A stretch of 64,000 bases of DNA from Myrica gale. Taxonomy: Eukaryota > Streptophyta > Magnoliopsida > Fagales > Myricaceae. Shown here one piece after another: positions 13,333-27,074 of the stretch. The notes beneath the pieces were generated by a model. The model did not search any database and was not told the DNA's origin. It worked only from the letters and a program-made list of their open reading frames with translations. The stretch spans positions 13,756,722 through 13,820,721 of the forward strand of contig OZ005616.1 in the NCBI GenBank assembly GCA_963930655.1, read 5' to 3'. Position 1 is the stretch's first letter. Each line of letters begins with the position of its first letter. The position numbers were made by a program, and so were the translations under genes.

Positions 13333-14581
13333 TGAACAAATTATTGGGTTAAATTTTTAACTTATCATTTGGTCTATGACACTTTCATTAATCAATTTAC
13401 TTCATTTCTTAACCATTAAGGGTATCCATCTCTGAAACAAATTAATTTGGATGACTTTTAACTCATCTTGTGGTCTATAAGTTTTTCATTAATCAATTTG
13501 CTTAATTTCTTCATCATTGAAGTATCTAATAATTAAACAAGTTATTTGGGACGATTTTTATTTAACATCTGGTCTGTAACTATTCTATTAAACTACTTGC
13601 TTCAGTTCTTCATCATTACGATATCTAATTATTAAAAACAAAAATTTTGACGATTTTTAAATTAACCTTCGGTCTATACCTCTTCCATTAATCAATTTGC
13701 TTAATTTCTTCATCATGAAGGTAACTAATTCTTAAACAAATTTATTTGGAAGCTTTTTAACTTATCTTTTGGCCTATAACTCACTCATTAATCAATTTCT
13801 TTATTTTCTAGTTCATGTGCTTATCTAATTATTAAAAAAATTATTTCGGACGATTTTTAATTTATGTTTTGGTCTACAACACTTATATGAAGCTATTTGC
13901 TTTGTTTCTTCATCATTCATGTGTTTGATTACTAATGTATTTAATTTAAACGATTTTTAATTTGAATTTTGCTCTAAAGCTCTTCGATTAATATATTTGC
14001 TTCATTTCTTCAATATTAAGGAATCTAATTATTGAACAAATTAATTTGAATGACTTTTTACTCATCTCTTGGTCTACAACTCTTACATTAATCAATTTTC
14101 TTAATTTCTACACAATTGATCAATATAATGCTTAAACAAATTAATTCAGACGATTTTTAATTTGACACTTGGTCTATAACTATTCTATTAAACTATTTGC
14201 TTCAGTTTCTCCACATTAAGGTGTCTAATTATTATAAAAAATTAATTTGGACGATTTTTAAATTAACCCTCGGTCTATAACTCTTCCATCAATCAATTCG
14301 GTAATTTCTTCGTCATTAAGGAATGTAATTACTGAACAAATTGTTTTGTACGATTTTTAAGTCATCTTTTGGTGTATGAGTCTTTCATTAATCAATTTGC
14401 TTAATTTCTTCCTCATTGAAGTATCTAGTCACTAGTAAAATTAATTGGGACGATTTTTAATTTAACATTTGGTCTGTTACTCTTTTGATTAAACTAGTTG
14501 GTTCAGTTCTTCATCATTAAGGTATCTAATTATTAAACGTAAACATTTGGAAAACTTGTAATCGTTAATGTATCTAAATGT
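13333..14581 (+). repeat. HOR unit 12, 1249 bp
   Basis: Carries T at 13483 (aagtttttc), otherwise seen only in unit 9, three units (3747 bp) to the left. Confidence 0.95.
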
Positions 14582-15831
14582 TGAACAAATTATTGGGTTA
14601 AATTTTTAACTTATCATTTGGTCTATGACACTTTCATTAATCAATTTACTTCATTTCTTAACCATTAAGGGTATCCATCTCTGAAACAAATTAATTTGGA
14701 TGACTTTTAACTCATCTTGTGGTCTATAAGTCTTTCATTAATCAATTTGCTTAATTTCTTCATCATTGAAGTATCTAATAATTAAACAAGTTATTTGGGA
14801 CGATTTTTATTTAACATCTGGTCTGTAACTATTCTATTAAACTACTTGCTTCAGTTCTTCATCATTACGATATCTAATTATTAAAAACAAAAATTTTGAC
14901 GATTTTTAAATTAACCTTCGGTCTATACCTCTTCCATTAATCAATTTGCTTAATTTCTTCATCATGAAGGTAACTAATTCTTAAACAAATTTATTTGGAA
15001 GCTTTTTAACTTATCTTTTGGCCTATAACTCACTCATTAATCAATTTCTTTATTTTCTAGTTCATGTGCTTATCTAATTATTAAAAAAATTATTTCGGAC
15101 GATTTTTAATTTATGTTTTGGTCTACAACACTTATATGAAGCTATTTGCTTTGTTTCTTCATCATTCATGTGTTTGATTACTAATGTATTTAATTTAAAC
15201 GATTTTTAATTTGAATTTTGCTCTAAAGCTCTTCGATTAATATATTTGCTTCATTTCTTCAATATTAAGGAATCTAATTATTGAACAAATTAATTTGAAT
15301 GACTTTTTACTCATCTCTTGGTCTACAACTCTTACATTAATCAATTTTCTTAATTTCTACACAATTGATCAATATAATGCTTCAACAAATTAATTCAGAC
15401 GATTTTTAATTTGACACTTGGTCTATAACTATTCTATTAAACTATTTGCTTCAGTTTCTCCACATTAAGGTGTCTAATTATTATAAAAAATTAATTTGGA
15501 CGATTTTTAAATTAACCCTCGGTCTATAACTCTTCCATCAATCAATTCGGTTAATTTCTTCGTCATTAAGGAATATAATTACTGAACAAATTGTTTTGGA
15601 CGATTTTTAAGTCATCTTTTGGTGTATGAGTCGTTCATTAATCAATTTGCTTAATTTCTTCCTCATTGAAGTATCTAGTCACTAGTAAAATTAATTGGGA
15701 CGATTTTTAATTTAACATTTGGTCTGTTACTCTTTTGATTAAACTAGTTGGTTCAGTTCTTCATCATTAAGGTATCTAATTATTAAACGTAAACATTTGG
15801 AAAACTTGTAATCGTTAATGTATCTAAATGT
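14582..15831 (+). repeat. HOR unit 13, 1250 bp, with ancestral-type patch
   Basis: Flanked by 1249-bp units but has ttcggttaattt, aatataa and ttggacg in M10-M11 as in units 1-7. Private C at 15383 (cttcaacaa) and G at 15633 (gtcgttc). M3 and M9 sites agree with its neighbours, so only a patch differs. Confidence 0.95.
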
Positions 15832-17080
15832 TGAACAAATTATTGGGTTAAATTTTTAACTTATCATTTGGTCTATGACACTTTCATTAATCAATTTACT
15901 TCATTTCTTAACCATTAAGGGTATCCATCTCTGAAACAAATTAATTTGGATGACTTTTAACTCATCTTGTGGTCTATAAGTCTTTCATTAATCAATTTGC
16001 TTAATTTCTTCATCATTGAAGTATCTAATAATTAAACAAGTTATTTGGGACGATTTTTATTTAACATCTGGTCTGTAACTATTCTATTAAACTACTTGCT
16101 TCAGTTCTTCATCATTACGATATCTAATTATTAAAAACAAAAATTTTGACGATTTTTAAATTAACCTTCGGTCTATACCTCTTCCATTAATCAATTTGCT
16201 TAATTTCTTCATCATGAAGGTAACTAATTCTTAAACAAATTTATTTGGAAGCTTTTTAACTTATCTTTTGGCCTATAACTCACTCATTAATCAATTTCTT
16301 TATTTTCTAGTTCATGTGCTTATCTAATTATTAAAAAAATTATTTCGGACGATTTTTAATTTATGTTTTGGTCTACAACACTTATATGAAGCTATTTGCT
16401 TTGTTTCTTCATCATTCATGTGTTTGATTACTAATGTATTTAATTTAAACGATTTTTAATTTGAATTTTGCTCTAAAGCTCTTCGATTAATATATTTGCT
16501 TCATTTCTTCAATATTAAGGAATCTAATTATTGAACAAATTAATTTGAAAGACTTTTTACTCATCGCTTGGTCTACAACTCTTACATTAATCAATTTTCT
16601 TAATTTCTACACAATTGATCAATATAATGCTTAAACAAATTAATTCAGACGATTTTTAATTTGACACTTGGTCTATAACTATTCTATTAAACTATTTGCT
16701 TCAGTTTCTCCACATTAAGGTGTCTAATTATTATAAAAAATTAATTTGGACGATTTTTAAATTAACCCTCGGTCTATAACTCTTCCATCAATCAATTCGG
16801 TAATTTCTTCGTCATTAAGGAATGTAATTACTGAACAAATTGTTTTGTACGATTTTTAAGTCATCTTTTGGTGTATGAGTCTTTCATTAATCAATTTGCT
16901 TAATTTCTTCCTCATTGAAGTATCTAGTCACTAGTAAAATTAATTGGGACGATTTTTAATTTAACATTTGGTCTGTTACTCTTTTGATTAAACTAGTTGG
17001 TTCAGTTCTTCATCATTAAGGTATCTAATTATTAAACGTAAACATTTGGAAAACTTGTAATCGTTAATGTATCTAAATGT
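15832..17080 (+). repeat. HOR unit 14, 1249 bp
   Basis: 1249-bp subfamily. Private bases in M8: gaaagac in place of gaatgac, and catcgcttgg in place of catctcttgg. Confidence 0.95.
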
Positions 17081-18329
17081 TGAACAAATTATTGGGTTAA
17101 ATTTTTAACTTATCATTTGGTCTATGACACTTTCATTAATCAATTTACTTCATTTCTTAACCATTAAGGGTATCCATCTCTGAAACAAATTAATTTGGAT
17201 GACTTTTAACTCATCTTGTGGTCTATAAGTCTTTCATTAATCAATTTGCTTAATTTCTTCATCATTGAAGTATCTAATAATTAAACAAGTTATTTGGGAC
17301 GATTTTTATTTAACATCTGGTCTGTAACTATTCTATTAAACTACTTGCTTCAGTTCTTCATCATTACGATATCTAATTATTAAAAACAAAAATTTTGACG
17401 ATTTTTAAATTAACCTTCGGTCTATACCTCTTCCATTAATCAATTTGCTTAATTTCTTCATCATGAAGGTAACTAATTCTTAAACAAATTTATTTGGAAG
17501 CTTTTTAACTTATCTTTTGGCCTATAACTCACTCATTAATCAATTTCTTTATTTTCTAGTTCATGTGCTTATCTAATTATTAAAAAAATTATTTCGGACG
17601 ATTTTTAATTTATGTTTTGGTCTACAACACTTATATGAAGCTATTTGCTTTGTTTCTTCATCATTCATGTGTTTGATTACTAATGTATTTAATTTAAACG
17701 ATTTTTAATTTGAATTTTGCTCTAAAGCTCTTCGATTAATATATTTGCTTCATTTCTTCAATATTAAGGAATCTAATTATTGAACAAATTAATTTGAATG
17801 ACTTTTTACTCATCTCTTGGTCTACAACTCTTACATTAATCAATTTTCTTAATTTCTACACAATTGATCAATATAATGCTTAAACAAATTAATTCAGACG
17901 ATTTTTAATTTGACACTTGGTCTATAACTATTCTATTAAACTATTTGCTTCAGTTTCTCCACATTAAGGTGTCTAATTATTATAAAAAATTAATTTGGAC
18001 GATTTTTAAATTAACCCTCGGTCTATAACTCTTCCATCAATCAATTCGGTAATTTCTTCGTCATTAAGGAATGTAATTACTGAACAAATTGTTTTGTACG
18101 ATTTTTAAGTCATCTTTTGGTGTATGAGTCTTTCATTAATCAATTTGCTTAATTTCTTCCTCATTGAAGTATCTAGTCACTAGTAAAATTAATTGGGACG
18201 ATTTTTAATTTAACATTTGGTCTGTTACTCTTTTGATTAAACTAGTTGGTTCAGTTCTTCATCATTAAGGTATCTAATTATTAAACGTAAACATTTGGAA
18301 AACTTGTAATCGTTAATGTATCTAAATGT
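17081..18329 (+). repeat. HOR unit 15, 1249 bp
   Basis: Standard 1249-bp unit; no private base noticed. Confidence 0.95.
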
Positions 18330-19578
18330 TGAACAAATTATTGGGTTAAATTTTTAACTTATCATTTGGTCTATGACACTTTCATTAATCAATTTACTTC
18401 ATTTCTTAACCATTAAGGGTATCCATCTCTGAAACAAATTAATTTGGATGACTTTTAACTCATCTTGTGGTCTATAAGTCTTTCATTAATCAATTTGCTT
18501 AATTTCTTCATCATTGAAGTATCTAATAATTAAACAAGTTATTTGGGACGATTTTTATTTAACATCTGGTCTGTAACTATTCTATTAAACTACTTGCTTC
18601 AGTTCTTCATCATTACGATATCTAATTATTAAAAACAAAAATTTTGACGATTTTTAAATTAACCTTCGGTCTATACCTCTTCCATTAATCAATTTGCTTA
18701 ATTTCTTCATCATGAAGGTAACTAATTCTTAAACAAATTTATTTGGAAGCTTTTTAACTTATCTTTTGGCCTATAACTCACTCATTAATCAATTTCTTTA
18801 TTTTCTAGTTCATGTGCTTATCTAATTATTAAAAAAATTATTTCGGACGATTTTTAATTTATGTTTTGGTCTACAACACTTATATGAAGCTATTTGCTTT
18901 GTTTCTTCATCATTCATGTGTTTGATTACTAATGTATTTAATTTAAACGATTTTTAATTTGAATTTTGCTCTAAAGCTCTTCGATTAATATATTTGCTTC
19001 ATTTCTTCAATATTAAGGAATCTAATTATTGAACAAATTAATTTGAATGACTTTTTACTCATCTCTTGGTCTACAACTCTTACATTAATCAATTTTCTTA
19101 ATTTCTACACAATTGATCAATATAATGCTTAAACAAATTAATTCAGACGATTTTTAATTTGACACTTGGTCTATAACTATTCTATTAAACTATTTGCTTC
19201 AGTTTCTCCACATTAAGGTGTCTAATTATTATAAAAAATTAATTTGGACGATTTTTAAATTAACCCTCGGTCTATAACTCTTCCATCAATCAATTCGGTA
19301 ATTTCTTCGTCATTAAGGAATGTAATTACTGAACAAATTGTTTTGTACGATTTTTAAGTCATCTTTTGGTGTATGAGTCTTTCATTAATCAATTTGCTTA
19401 ATTTCTTCCTCATTGAAGTATCTAGTCACTAGTAAAATTAATTGGGACGATTTTTAATTTAACATTTGGTCTGTTACTCTTTTGATTAAACTAGTTGGTT
19501 CAGTTCTTCATCATTAAGGTATCTAATTATTAAACGTAAACATTTGGAAAACTTGTAATCGTTAATGTATCTAAATGT
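18330..19578 (+). repeat. HOR unit 16, 1249 bp
   Basis: Standard 1249-bp unit; no private base noticed. Confidence 0.95.
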
Positions 19579-20827
19579 TGAACAAATTATTGGGTTAAAT
19601 TTTTAACTTATCATTTGGTCTATGACACTTTCATTAATCAATTTACTTCATTTCTTAACCATTAAGGGTATCCATCTCTGAAACAAATTAATTTGGATGA
19701 CTTTTAACTCATCTTGTGGTCTATAAGTCTTTCATTAATCAATTTGCTTAATTTCTTCATCATTGAAGTATCTAATAATTAAACAAGTTATTTGGGACGA
19801 TTTTTATTTAACATCTGGTCTGTAACTATTCTATTAAACTACTTGCTTCAGTTCTTCATCATTACGATATCTAATTATTAAAAACAAAAATTTTGACGAT
19901 TTTTAAATTAACCTTCGGTCTATACCTCTTCCATTAATCAATTTGCTTAATTTCTTCATCATGAAGGTAACTAATTCTTAAACAAATTTATTTGGAAGCT
20001 TTTTAACTTATCTTTTGGCCTATAACTCACTCATTAATCAATTTCTTTATTTTCTAGTTCATGTGCTTATCTAATTATTAAAAAAATTATTTCGGACGAT
20101 TTTTAATTTATGTTTTGGTCTACAACACTTATATGAAGCTATTTGCTTTGTTTCTTCATCATTCATGTGTTTGATTACTAATGTATTTAATTTAAACGAT
20201 TTTTAATTTGAATTTTGCTCTAAAGCTCTTCGATTAATATATTTGCTTCATTTCTTCAATATTAAGGAATCTAATTATTGAACAAATTAATTTGAATGAC
20301 TTTTTACTCATCTCTTGGTCTACAACTCTTACATTAATCAATTTTCTTAATTTCTACACAATTGATCAATATAATGCTTAAACAAATTAATTCAGACGAT
20401 TTTTAATTTGACACTTGGTCTATAACTATTCTATTAAACTATTTGCTTCAGTTTCTCCACATTAAGGTGTCTAATTATTATAAAAAATTAATTTGGACGA
20501 TTTTTAAATTAACCCTCGGTCTATAACTCTTCCATCAATCAATTCGGTAATTTCTTCGTCATTAAGGAATGTAATTACTGAACAAATTGTTTTGTACGAT
20601 TTTTAAGTCATCTTTTGGTGTATGAGTCTTTCATTAATCAATTTGCTTAATTTCTTCCTCATTGAAGTATCTAGTCACTAGTAAAATTAATTGGGACGAT
20701 TTTTAATTTAACATTTGGTCTGTTACTCTTTTGATTAAACTAGTTGGTTCAGTTCTTCATCATTAAGGTATCTAATTATTAAACGTAAACATTTGGAAAA
20801 CTTGTAATCGTTAATGTATCTAAATGT
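19579..20827 (+). repeat. HOR unit 17, 1249 bp
   Basis: Standard 1249-bp unit; no private base noticed. Confidence 0.95.
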
Positions 20828-22076
20828 TGAACAAATTATTGGGTTAAATTTTTAACTTATCATTTGGTCTATGACACTTTCATTAATCAATTTACTTCAT
20901 TTCTTAACCATTAAGGGTATCCATCTCTGAAACAAATTAATTTGGATGACTTTTAACTCATCTTGTGGTCTATAAGTCTTTCATTAATCAATTTGCTTAA
21001 TTTCTTCATCATTGAAGTATCTAATAATTAAACAAGTTATTTGGGACGATTTTTATTTAACATCTGGTCTGTAACTATTCTATTAAACTACTTGCTTCAG
21101 TTCTTCATCATTACGATATCTAATTATTAAAAACAAAAATTTTGACGATTTTTAAATTAACCTTCGGTCTATACCTCTTCCATTAATCAATTTGCTTAAT
21201 TTCTTCATCATGAAGGTAACTAATTCTTAAACAAATTTATTTGGAAGCTTTTTAACTTATCTTTTGGCCTATAACTCACTCATTAATCAATTTCTTTATT
21301 TTCTAGTTCATGTGCTTATCTAATTATTAAAAAAATTATTTCGGACGATTTTTAATTTATGTTTTGGTCTACAACACTTATATGAAGCTATTTGCTTTGT
21401 TTCTTCATCATTCATGTGTTTGATTACTAATGTATTTAATTTAAACGATTTTTAATTTGAATTTTGCTCTAAAGCTCTTCGATTAATATATTTGCTTCAT
21501 TTCTTCAATATTAAGGAATCTAATTATTGAACAAATTAATTTGAATGACTTTTTACTCATCTCTTGGTCTACAACTCTTACATTAATCAATTTTCTTAAT
21601 TTCTACACAATTGATCAATATAATGCTTAAACAAATTAATTCAGACGATTTTTAATTTGACACTTGGTCTATAACTATTCTATTAAACTATTTGCTTCAG
21701 TTTCTCCACATTAAGGTGTCTAATTATTATAAAAAATTAATTTGGACGATTTTTAAATTAACCCTCGGTCTATAACTCTTCCATCAATCAATTCGGTAAT
21801 TTCTTCGTCATTAAGGAATGTAATTACTGAACAAATTGTTTTGTACGATTTTTAAGTCATCTTTTGGTGTATGAGTCTTTCATTAATCAATTTGCTTAAT
21901 TTCTTCCTCATTGAAGTATCTAGTCACTAGTAAAATTAATTGGGACGATTTTTAATTTAACATTTGGTCTGTTACTCTTTTGATTAAACTAGTTGGTTCA
22001 GTTCTTCATCATTAAGGTATCTAATTATTAAACGTAAACATTTGGAAAACTTGTAATCGTTAATGTATCTAAATGT
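20828..22076 (+). repeat. HOR unit 18, 1249 bp
   Basis: Standard 1249-bp unit; no private base noticed. Confidence 0.95.
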
Positions 22077-23325
22077 TGAACAAATTATTGGGTTAAATTT
22101 TTAACTTATCATTTGGTCTATGACACTTTCATTAATCAATTTACTTCATTTCTTAACCATTAAGGGTATCCATCTCTGAAACAAATTAATTTGGATGACT
22201 TTTAACTCATCTTGTGGTCTATAAGTCTTTCATTAATCAATTTGCTTAATTTCTTCATCATTGAAGTATCTAATAATTAAACAAGTTATTTGGGACGATT
22301 TTTATTTAACATCTGGTCTGTAACTATTCTATTAAACTACTTGCTTCAGTTCTTCATCATTACGATATCTAATTATTAAAAACAAAAATTTTGACGATTT
22401 TTAAATTAACCTTCGGTCTATACCTCTTCCATTAATCAATTTGCTTAATTTCTTCATCATGAAGGTAACTAATTCTTAAACAAATTTATTTGGAAGCTTT
22501 TTAACTTATCTTTTGGCCTATAACTCACTCATTAATCAATTTCTTTATTTTCTAGTTCATGTGCTTATCTAATTATTAAAAAAATTATTTCGGACGATTT
22601 TTAATTTATGTTTTGGTCTACAACACTTATATGAAGCTATTTGCTTTGTTTCTTCATCATTCATGTGTTTGATTACTAATGTATTTAATTTAAACGATTT
22701 TTAATTTGAATTTTGCTCTAAAGCTCTTCGATTAATATATTTGCTTCATTTCTTCAATATTAAGGAATCTAATTATTGAACAAATTAATTTGAATGACTT
22801 TTTACTCATCTCTTGGTCTACAACTCTTACATTAATCAATTTTCTTAATTTCTACACAATTGATCAATATAATGCTTAAACAAATTAATTCAGACGATTT
22901 TTAATTTGACACTTGGTCTATAACTATTCTATTAAACTATTTGCTTCAGTTTCTCCACATTAAGGTGTCTAATTATTATAAAAAATTAATTTGGACGATT
23001 TTTAAATTAACCCTCGGTCTATAACTCTTCCATCAATCAATTCGGTAATTTCTTCGTCATTAAGGAATGTAATTACTGAACAAATTGTTTTGTACGATTT
23101 TTAAGTCATCTTTTGGTGTATGAGTCTTTCATTAATCAATTTGCTTAATTTCTTCCTCATTGAAGTATCTAGTCACTAGTAAAATTAATTGGGACGATTT
23201 TTAATTTAACATTTGGTCTGTTACTCTTTTGATTAAACTAGTTGGTTCAGTTCTTCATCATTAAGGTATCTAATTATTAAACGTAAACATTTGGAAAACT
23301 TGTAATCGTTAATGTATCTAAATGT
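22077..23325 (+). repeat. HOR unit 19, 1249 bp
   Basis: Standard 1249-bp unit; no private base noticed. Confidence 0.95.
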
Positions 23326-24574
23326 TGAACAAATTATTGGGTTAAATTTTTAACTTATCATTTGGTCTATGACACTTTCATTAATCAATTTACTTCATTT
23401 CTTAACCATTAAGGGTATCCATCTCTGAAACAAATTAATTTGGATGACTTTTAACTCATCTTGTGGTCTATAAGTCTTTCATTAATCAATTTGCTTAATT
23501 TCTTCATCATTGAAGTATCTAATAATTAAACAAGTTATTTGGGACGATTTTTATTTAACATCTGGTCTGTAACTATTCTATTAAACTACTTGCTTCAGTT
23601 CTTCATCATTACGATATCTAATTATTAAAAACAAAAATTTTGACGATTTTTAAATTAACCTTCGGTCTATACCTCTTCCATTAATCAATTTGCTTAATTT
23701 CTTCATCATGAAGGTAACTAATTCTTAAACAAATTTATTTGGAAGCTTTTTAACTTATCTTTTGGCCTATAACTCACTCATTAATCAATTTCTTTATTTT
23801 CTAGTTCATGTGCTTATCTAATTATTAAAAAAATTATTTCGGACGATTTTTAATTTATGTTTTGGTCTACAACACTTATATGAAGCTATTTGCTTTGTTT
23901 CTTCATCATTCATGTGTTTGATTACTAATGTATTTAATTTAAACGATTTTTAATTTGAATTTTGCTCTAAAGCTCTTCGATTAATATATTTGCTTCATTT
24001 CTTCAATATTAAGGAATCTAATTATTGAACAAATTAATTTGAATGACTTTTTACTCATCTCTTGGTCTACAACTCTTACATTAATCAATTTTCTTAATTT
24101 CTACACAATTGATCAATATAATGCTTAAACAAATTAATTCAGACGATTTTTAATTTGACACTTGGTCTATAACTATTCTATTAAACTATTTGCTTCAGTT
24201 TCTCCACATTAAGGTGTCTAATTATTATAAAAAATTAATTTGGACGATTTTTAAATTAACCCTCGGTCTATAACTCTTCCATCAATCAATTCGGTAATTT
24301 CTTCGTCATTAAGGAATGTAATTACTGAACAAATTGTTTTGTACGATTTTTAAGTCATCTTTTGGTGTATGAGTCTTTCATTAATCAATTTGCTTAATTT
24401 CTTCCTCATTGAAGTATCTAGTCACTAGTAAAATTAATTGGGACGATTTTTAATTTAACATTTGGTCTGTTACTCTTTTGATTAAACTAGTTGGTTCAGT
24501 TCTTCATCATTAAGGTATCTAATTATTAAACGTAAACATTTGGAAAACTTGTAATCGTTAATGTATCTAAATGT
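23326..24574 (+). repeat. HOR unit 20, 1249 bp
   Basis: Last unit with the one-base M10 deletion and aatgtaa. Confidence 0.95.
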
Positions 24575-25824
24575 TGAACAAATTATTGGGTTAAATTTTT
24601 AACTTATCATTTGGTCTATGACACTTTCATTAATCAATTTACTTCATTTCTTAACCATTAAGGGTATCCATCTCTGAAACAAATTAATTTGGATGACTTT
24701 TAACTCATCTTGTGGTCTATAAGTCTTTCATTAATCAATTTGCTTAATTTCTTCATCATTGAAGTATCTAATAATTAAACAAGTTATTTGGGACGATTTT
24801 TATTTAACATCTGGTCTGTAACTATTCTATTAAACTACTTGCTTCAGTTCTTCATCATTACGATATCTAATTATTAAAAACAAAAATTTTGACGATTTTT
24901 AAATTAACCTTCGGTCTATACCTCTTCCATTAATCAATTTGCTTAATTTCTTCATCATGAAGGTAACTAATTCTTAAACAAATTTATTTGGAAGCTTTTT
25001 AACTTATCTTTTGGCCTATAACTCACTCATTAATCAATTTCTTTATTTTCTAGTTCATGTGCTTATCTAATTATTAAAAAAATTATTTCGGACGATTTTT
25101 AATTTATGTTTTGGTCTACAACACTTATATGAAGCTATTTGCTTTGTTTCTTCATCATTCATGTGTTTGATTACTAATGTATTTAATTTAAACGATTTTT
25201 AATTTGAATTTTGCTCTAAAGCTCTTCGATTAATATATTTGCTTCATTTCTTCAATATTAAGGAATCTAATTATTGAACAAATTAATTTGAATGACTTTT
25301 TACTCATCTCTTGGTCTACAACTCTTACATTAATCAATTTTCTTAATTTCTACACAATTGATCAATATAATGCTTAAACAAATTAATTCAGACGATTTTT
25401 AATTTGACACTTGGTCTATAACTATTCTATTAAACTATTTGCTTCAGTTTCTCCACATTAAGATGTCTAATTATTATAAAAAATTAATTTGGACGATTTT
25501 TAAATTAACCCTCGGACTATAACTCTTCCATCAATCAATTCGGTTAATTTCTTCGTCATTATGGAATATAATTACTGAACAAATTGTTTTGTACGATTTT
25601 TAAGTCATCTTTTGGTGTATGAGTCTTTCATTAATCAATTTGCTTAATTTCTTCCTCATTGAAGTATCTAGTCACTAGTAAAATTAATTGGGACGATTTT
25701 TAATTTAGCATTTGGTCTGTTACTCTTTTGATTAAACTAGTTGGTTCAGTTCTTCATCATTAAGGTATCTAATTATTAAACGTAAACATTTGGAAAACTT
25801 GTAATCGTTAATGTATCTAAATGT
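24575..25824 (+). repeat. HOR unit 21, 1250 bp, chimeric
   Basis: M1-M8 match the 1249-bp subfamily (catctgg in M3, cattcatg in M6, tgatca in M8). M9-M12 are haplotype A: A at 25463 region (aagatg), A at 25516, T at 25562 and G at 25708. Confidence 0.95.
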
Positions 25825-27074
25825 TGAACAAATTATTGGGTTAAATTTTTAACTTATCATTTGGTCTATGACACTTTCATTAATCAATTTACTTCATTTC
25901 TTAACCATTAAGGGTATCCATCTCTGAAACAAATTAATTTGGATGACTTTTAACTCATCTTGTGGTCTATAAGTCTTTCATTAATCAATTTGCTTAATTT
26001 CTTCATCATTGAAGTATCTAATAATTAAACAAGTTATTTGGGACGATTTTTATTTAACATTTGGTCTGTAACTATTCTATTAAACTACTTGCTTCAGTTC
26101 TTCATCATTACGATATCTAATTATTAAAAACAAAAATTTTGACGATTTTTAAATTAACCTTCGGTCTATACCTCTTCCATTAATCAATTTGCTTAATTTC
26201 TTCATCATGAAGGTAACTAATTCTTAAACAAATTTATTTGGAAGCTTTTTAACTTATCTTTTGGCCTATAACTCACTCATTAATCAATTTCTTTATTTTC
26301 TAGTTCATGTGCTTATCTAATTATTAAAAAAATTATTTCGGACGATTTTTAATTTATGTTTTGGTCTACAACACTTATATGAAGCTATTTGCTTTGTTTC
26401 TTCATCATTAATGTGTTTGATTACTAATGTATTTAATTTAAACGATTTTTAATTTGAATTTTGCTCTAAAGCTCTTCGATTAATATATTTGCTTCATTTC
26501 TTCAATATTAAGGAATCTAATTATTGAACAAATTAATTTGAATGACTTTTTACTCATCTCTTGGTCTACAACTCTTACATTAATCAATTTTCTTAATTTC
26601 TACACAATTGATGAATATAATGCTTGAACAAATTAATTCAGACGATTTTTAATTTGACACTTGGTCTATAACTATTCTATTAAACTATTTGCTTCAGTTT
26701 CTCCACATTAAGGTGTCTAATTATTATAAAAAATTAATTTGGACGATTTTTAAATTAACCCTCGGTCTATAACTCTTCCATCAATCAATTCGGTTAATTT
26801 CTTCGTCATTAAGGAATATAATTACTGAACAAATTGTTTTGTACGATTTTTAAGTCATCTTTTGGTGTATGAGTCTTTCATTAATCAATTTGCTTAATTT
26901 CTTCCTCATTGAAGTATCTAGTCACTAGTAAAATTAATTGGGACGATTTTTAATTTAACATTTGGTCTGTTACTCTTTTGATTAAACTAGTTGGTTCAGT
27001 TCTTCATCATTAAGGTATCTAATTATTAAACGTAAACATTTGGAAAACTTGTAATCGTTAATGTATCTAAATGT
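25825..27074 (+). repeat. HOR unit 22, 1250 bp, haplotype B
   Basis: First unit of the tgatga / aaggtg / ggtctat haplotype with ttgtacg; M6 ends cattaatg as in all later complete units. No private base noticed. Confidence 0.95.

Larger units (their letters stand above)
8337..24574. repeat. Array domain 3: 1249-bp HOR units 8-20
   Basis: Twelve of these thirteen units are 1249 bp because M10 reads ttcggtaattt, with one T fewer than ttcggttaattt elsewhere. The same units have aatgtaa in M10 and ttgtacg in M11. Units 9-21 also share catctgg at offset 237 in M3. M8 contains TGATCA (a BclI site) throughout. Unit 13 (1250 bp) breaks the pattern. Units 10, 11 and 15-20 show no difference from each other that I could see by eye. 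Confidence 0.93.
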
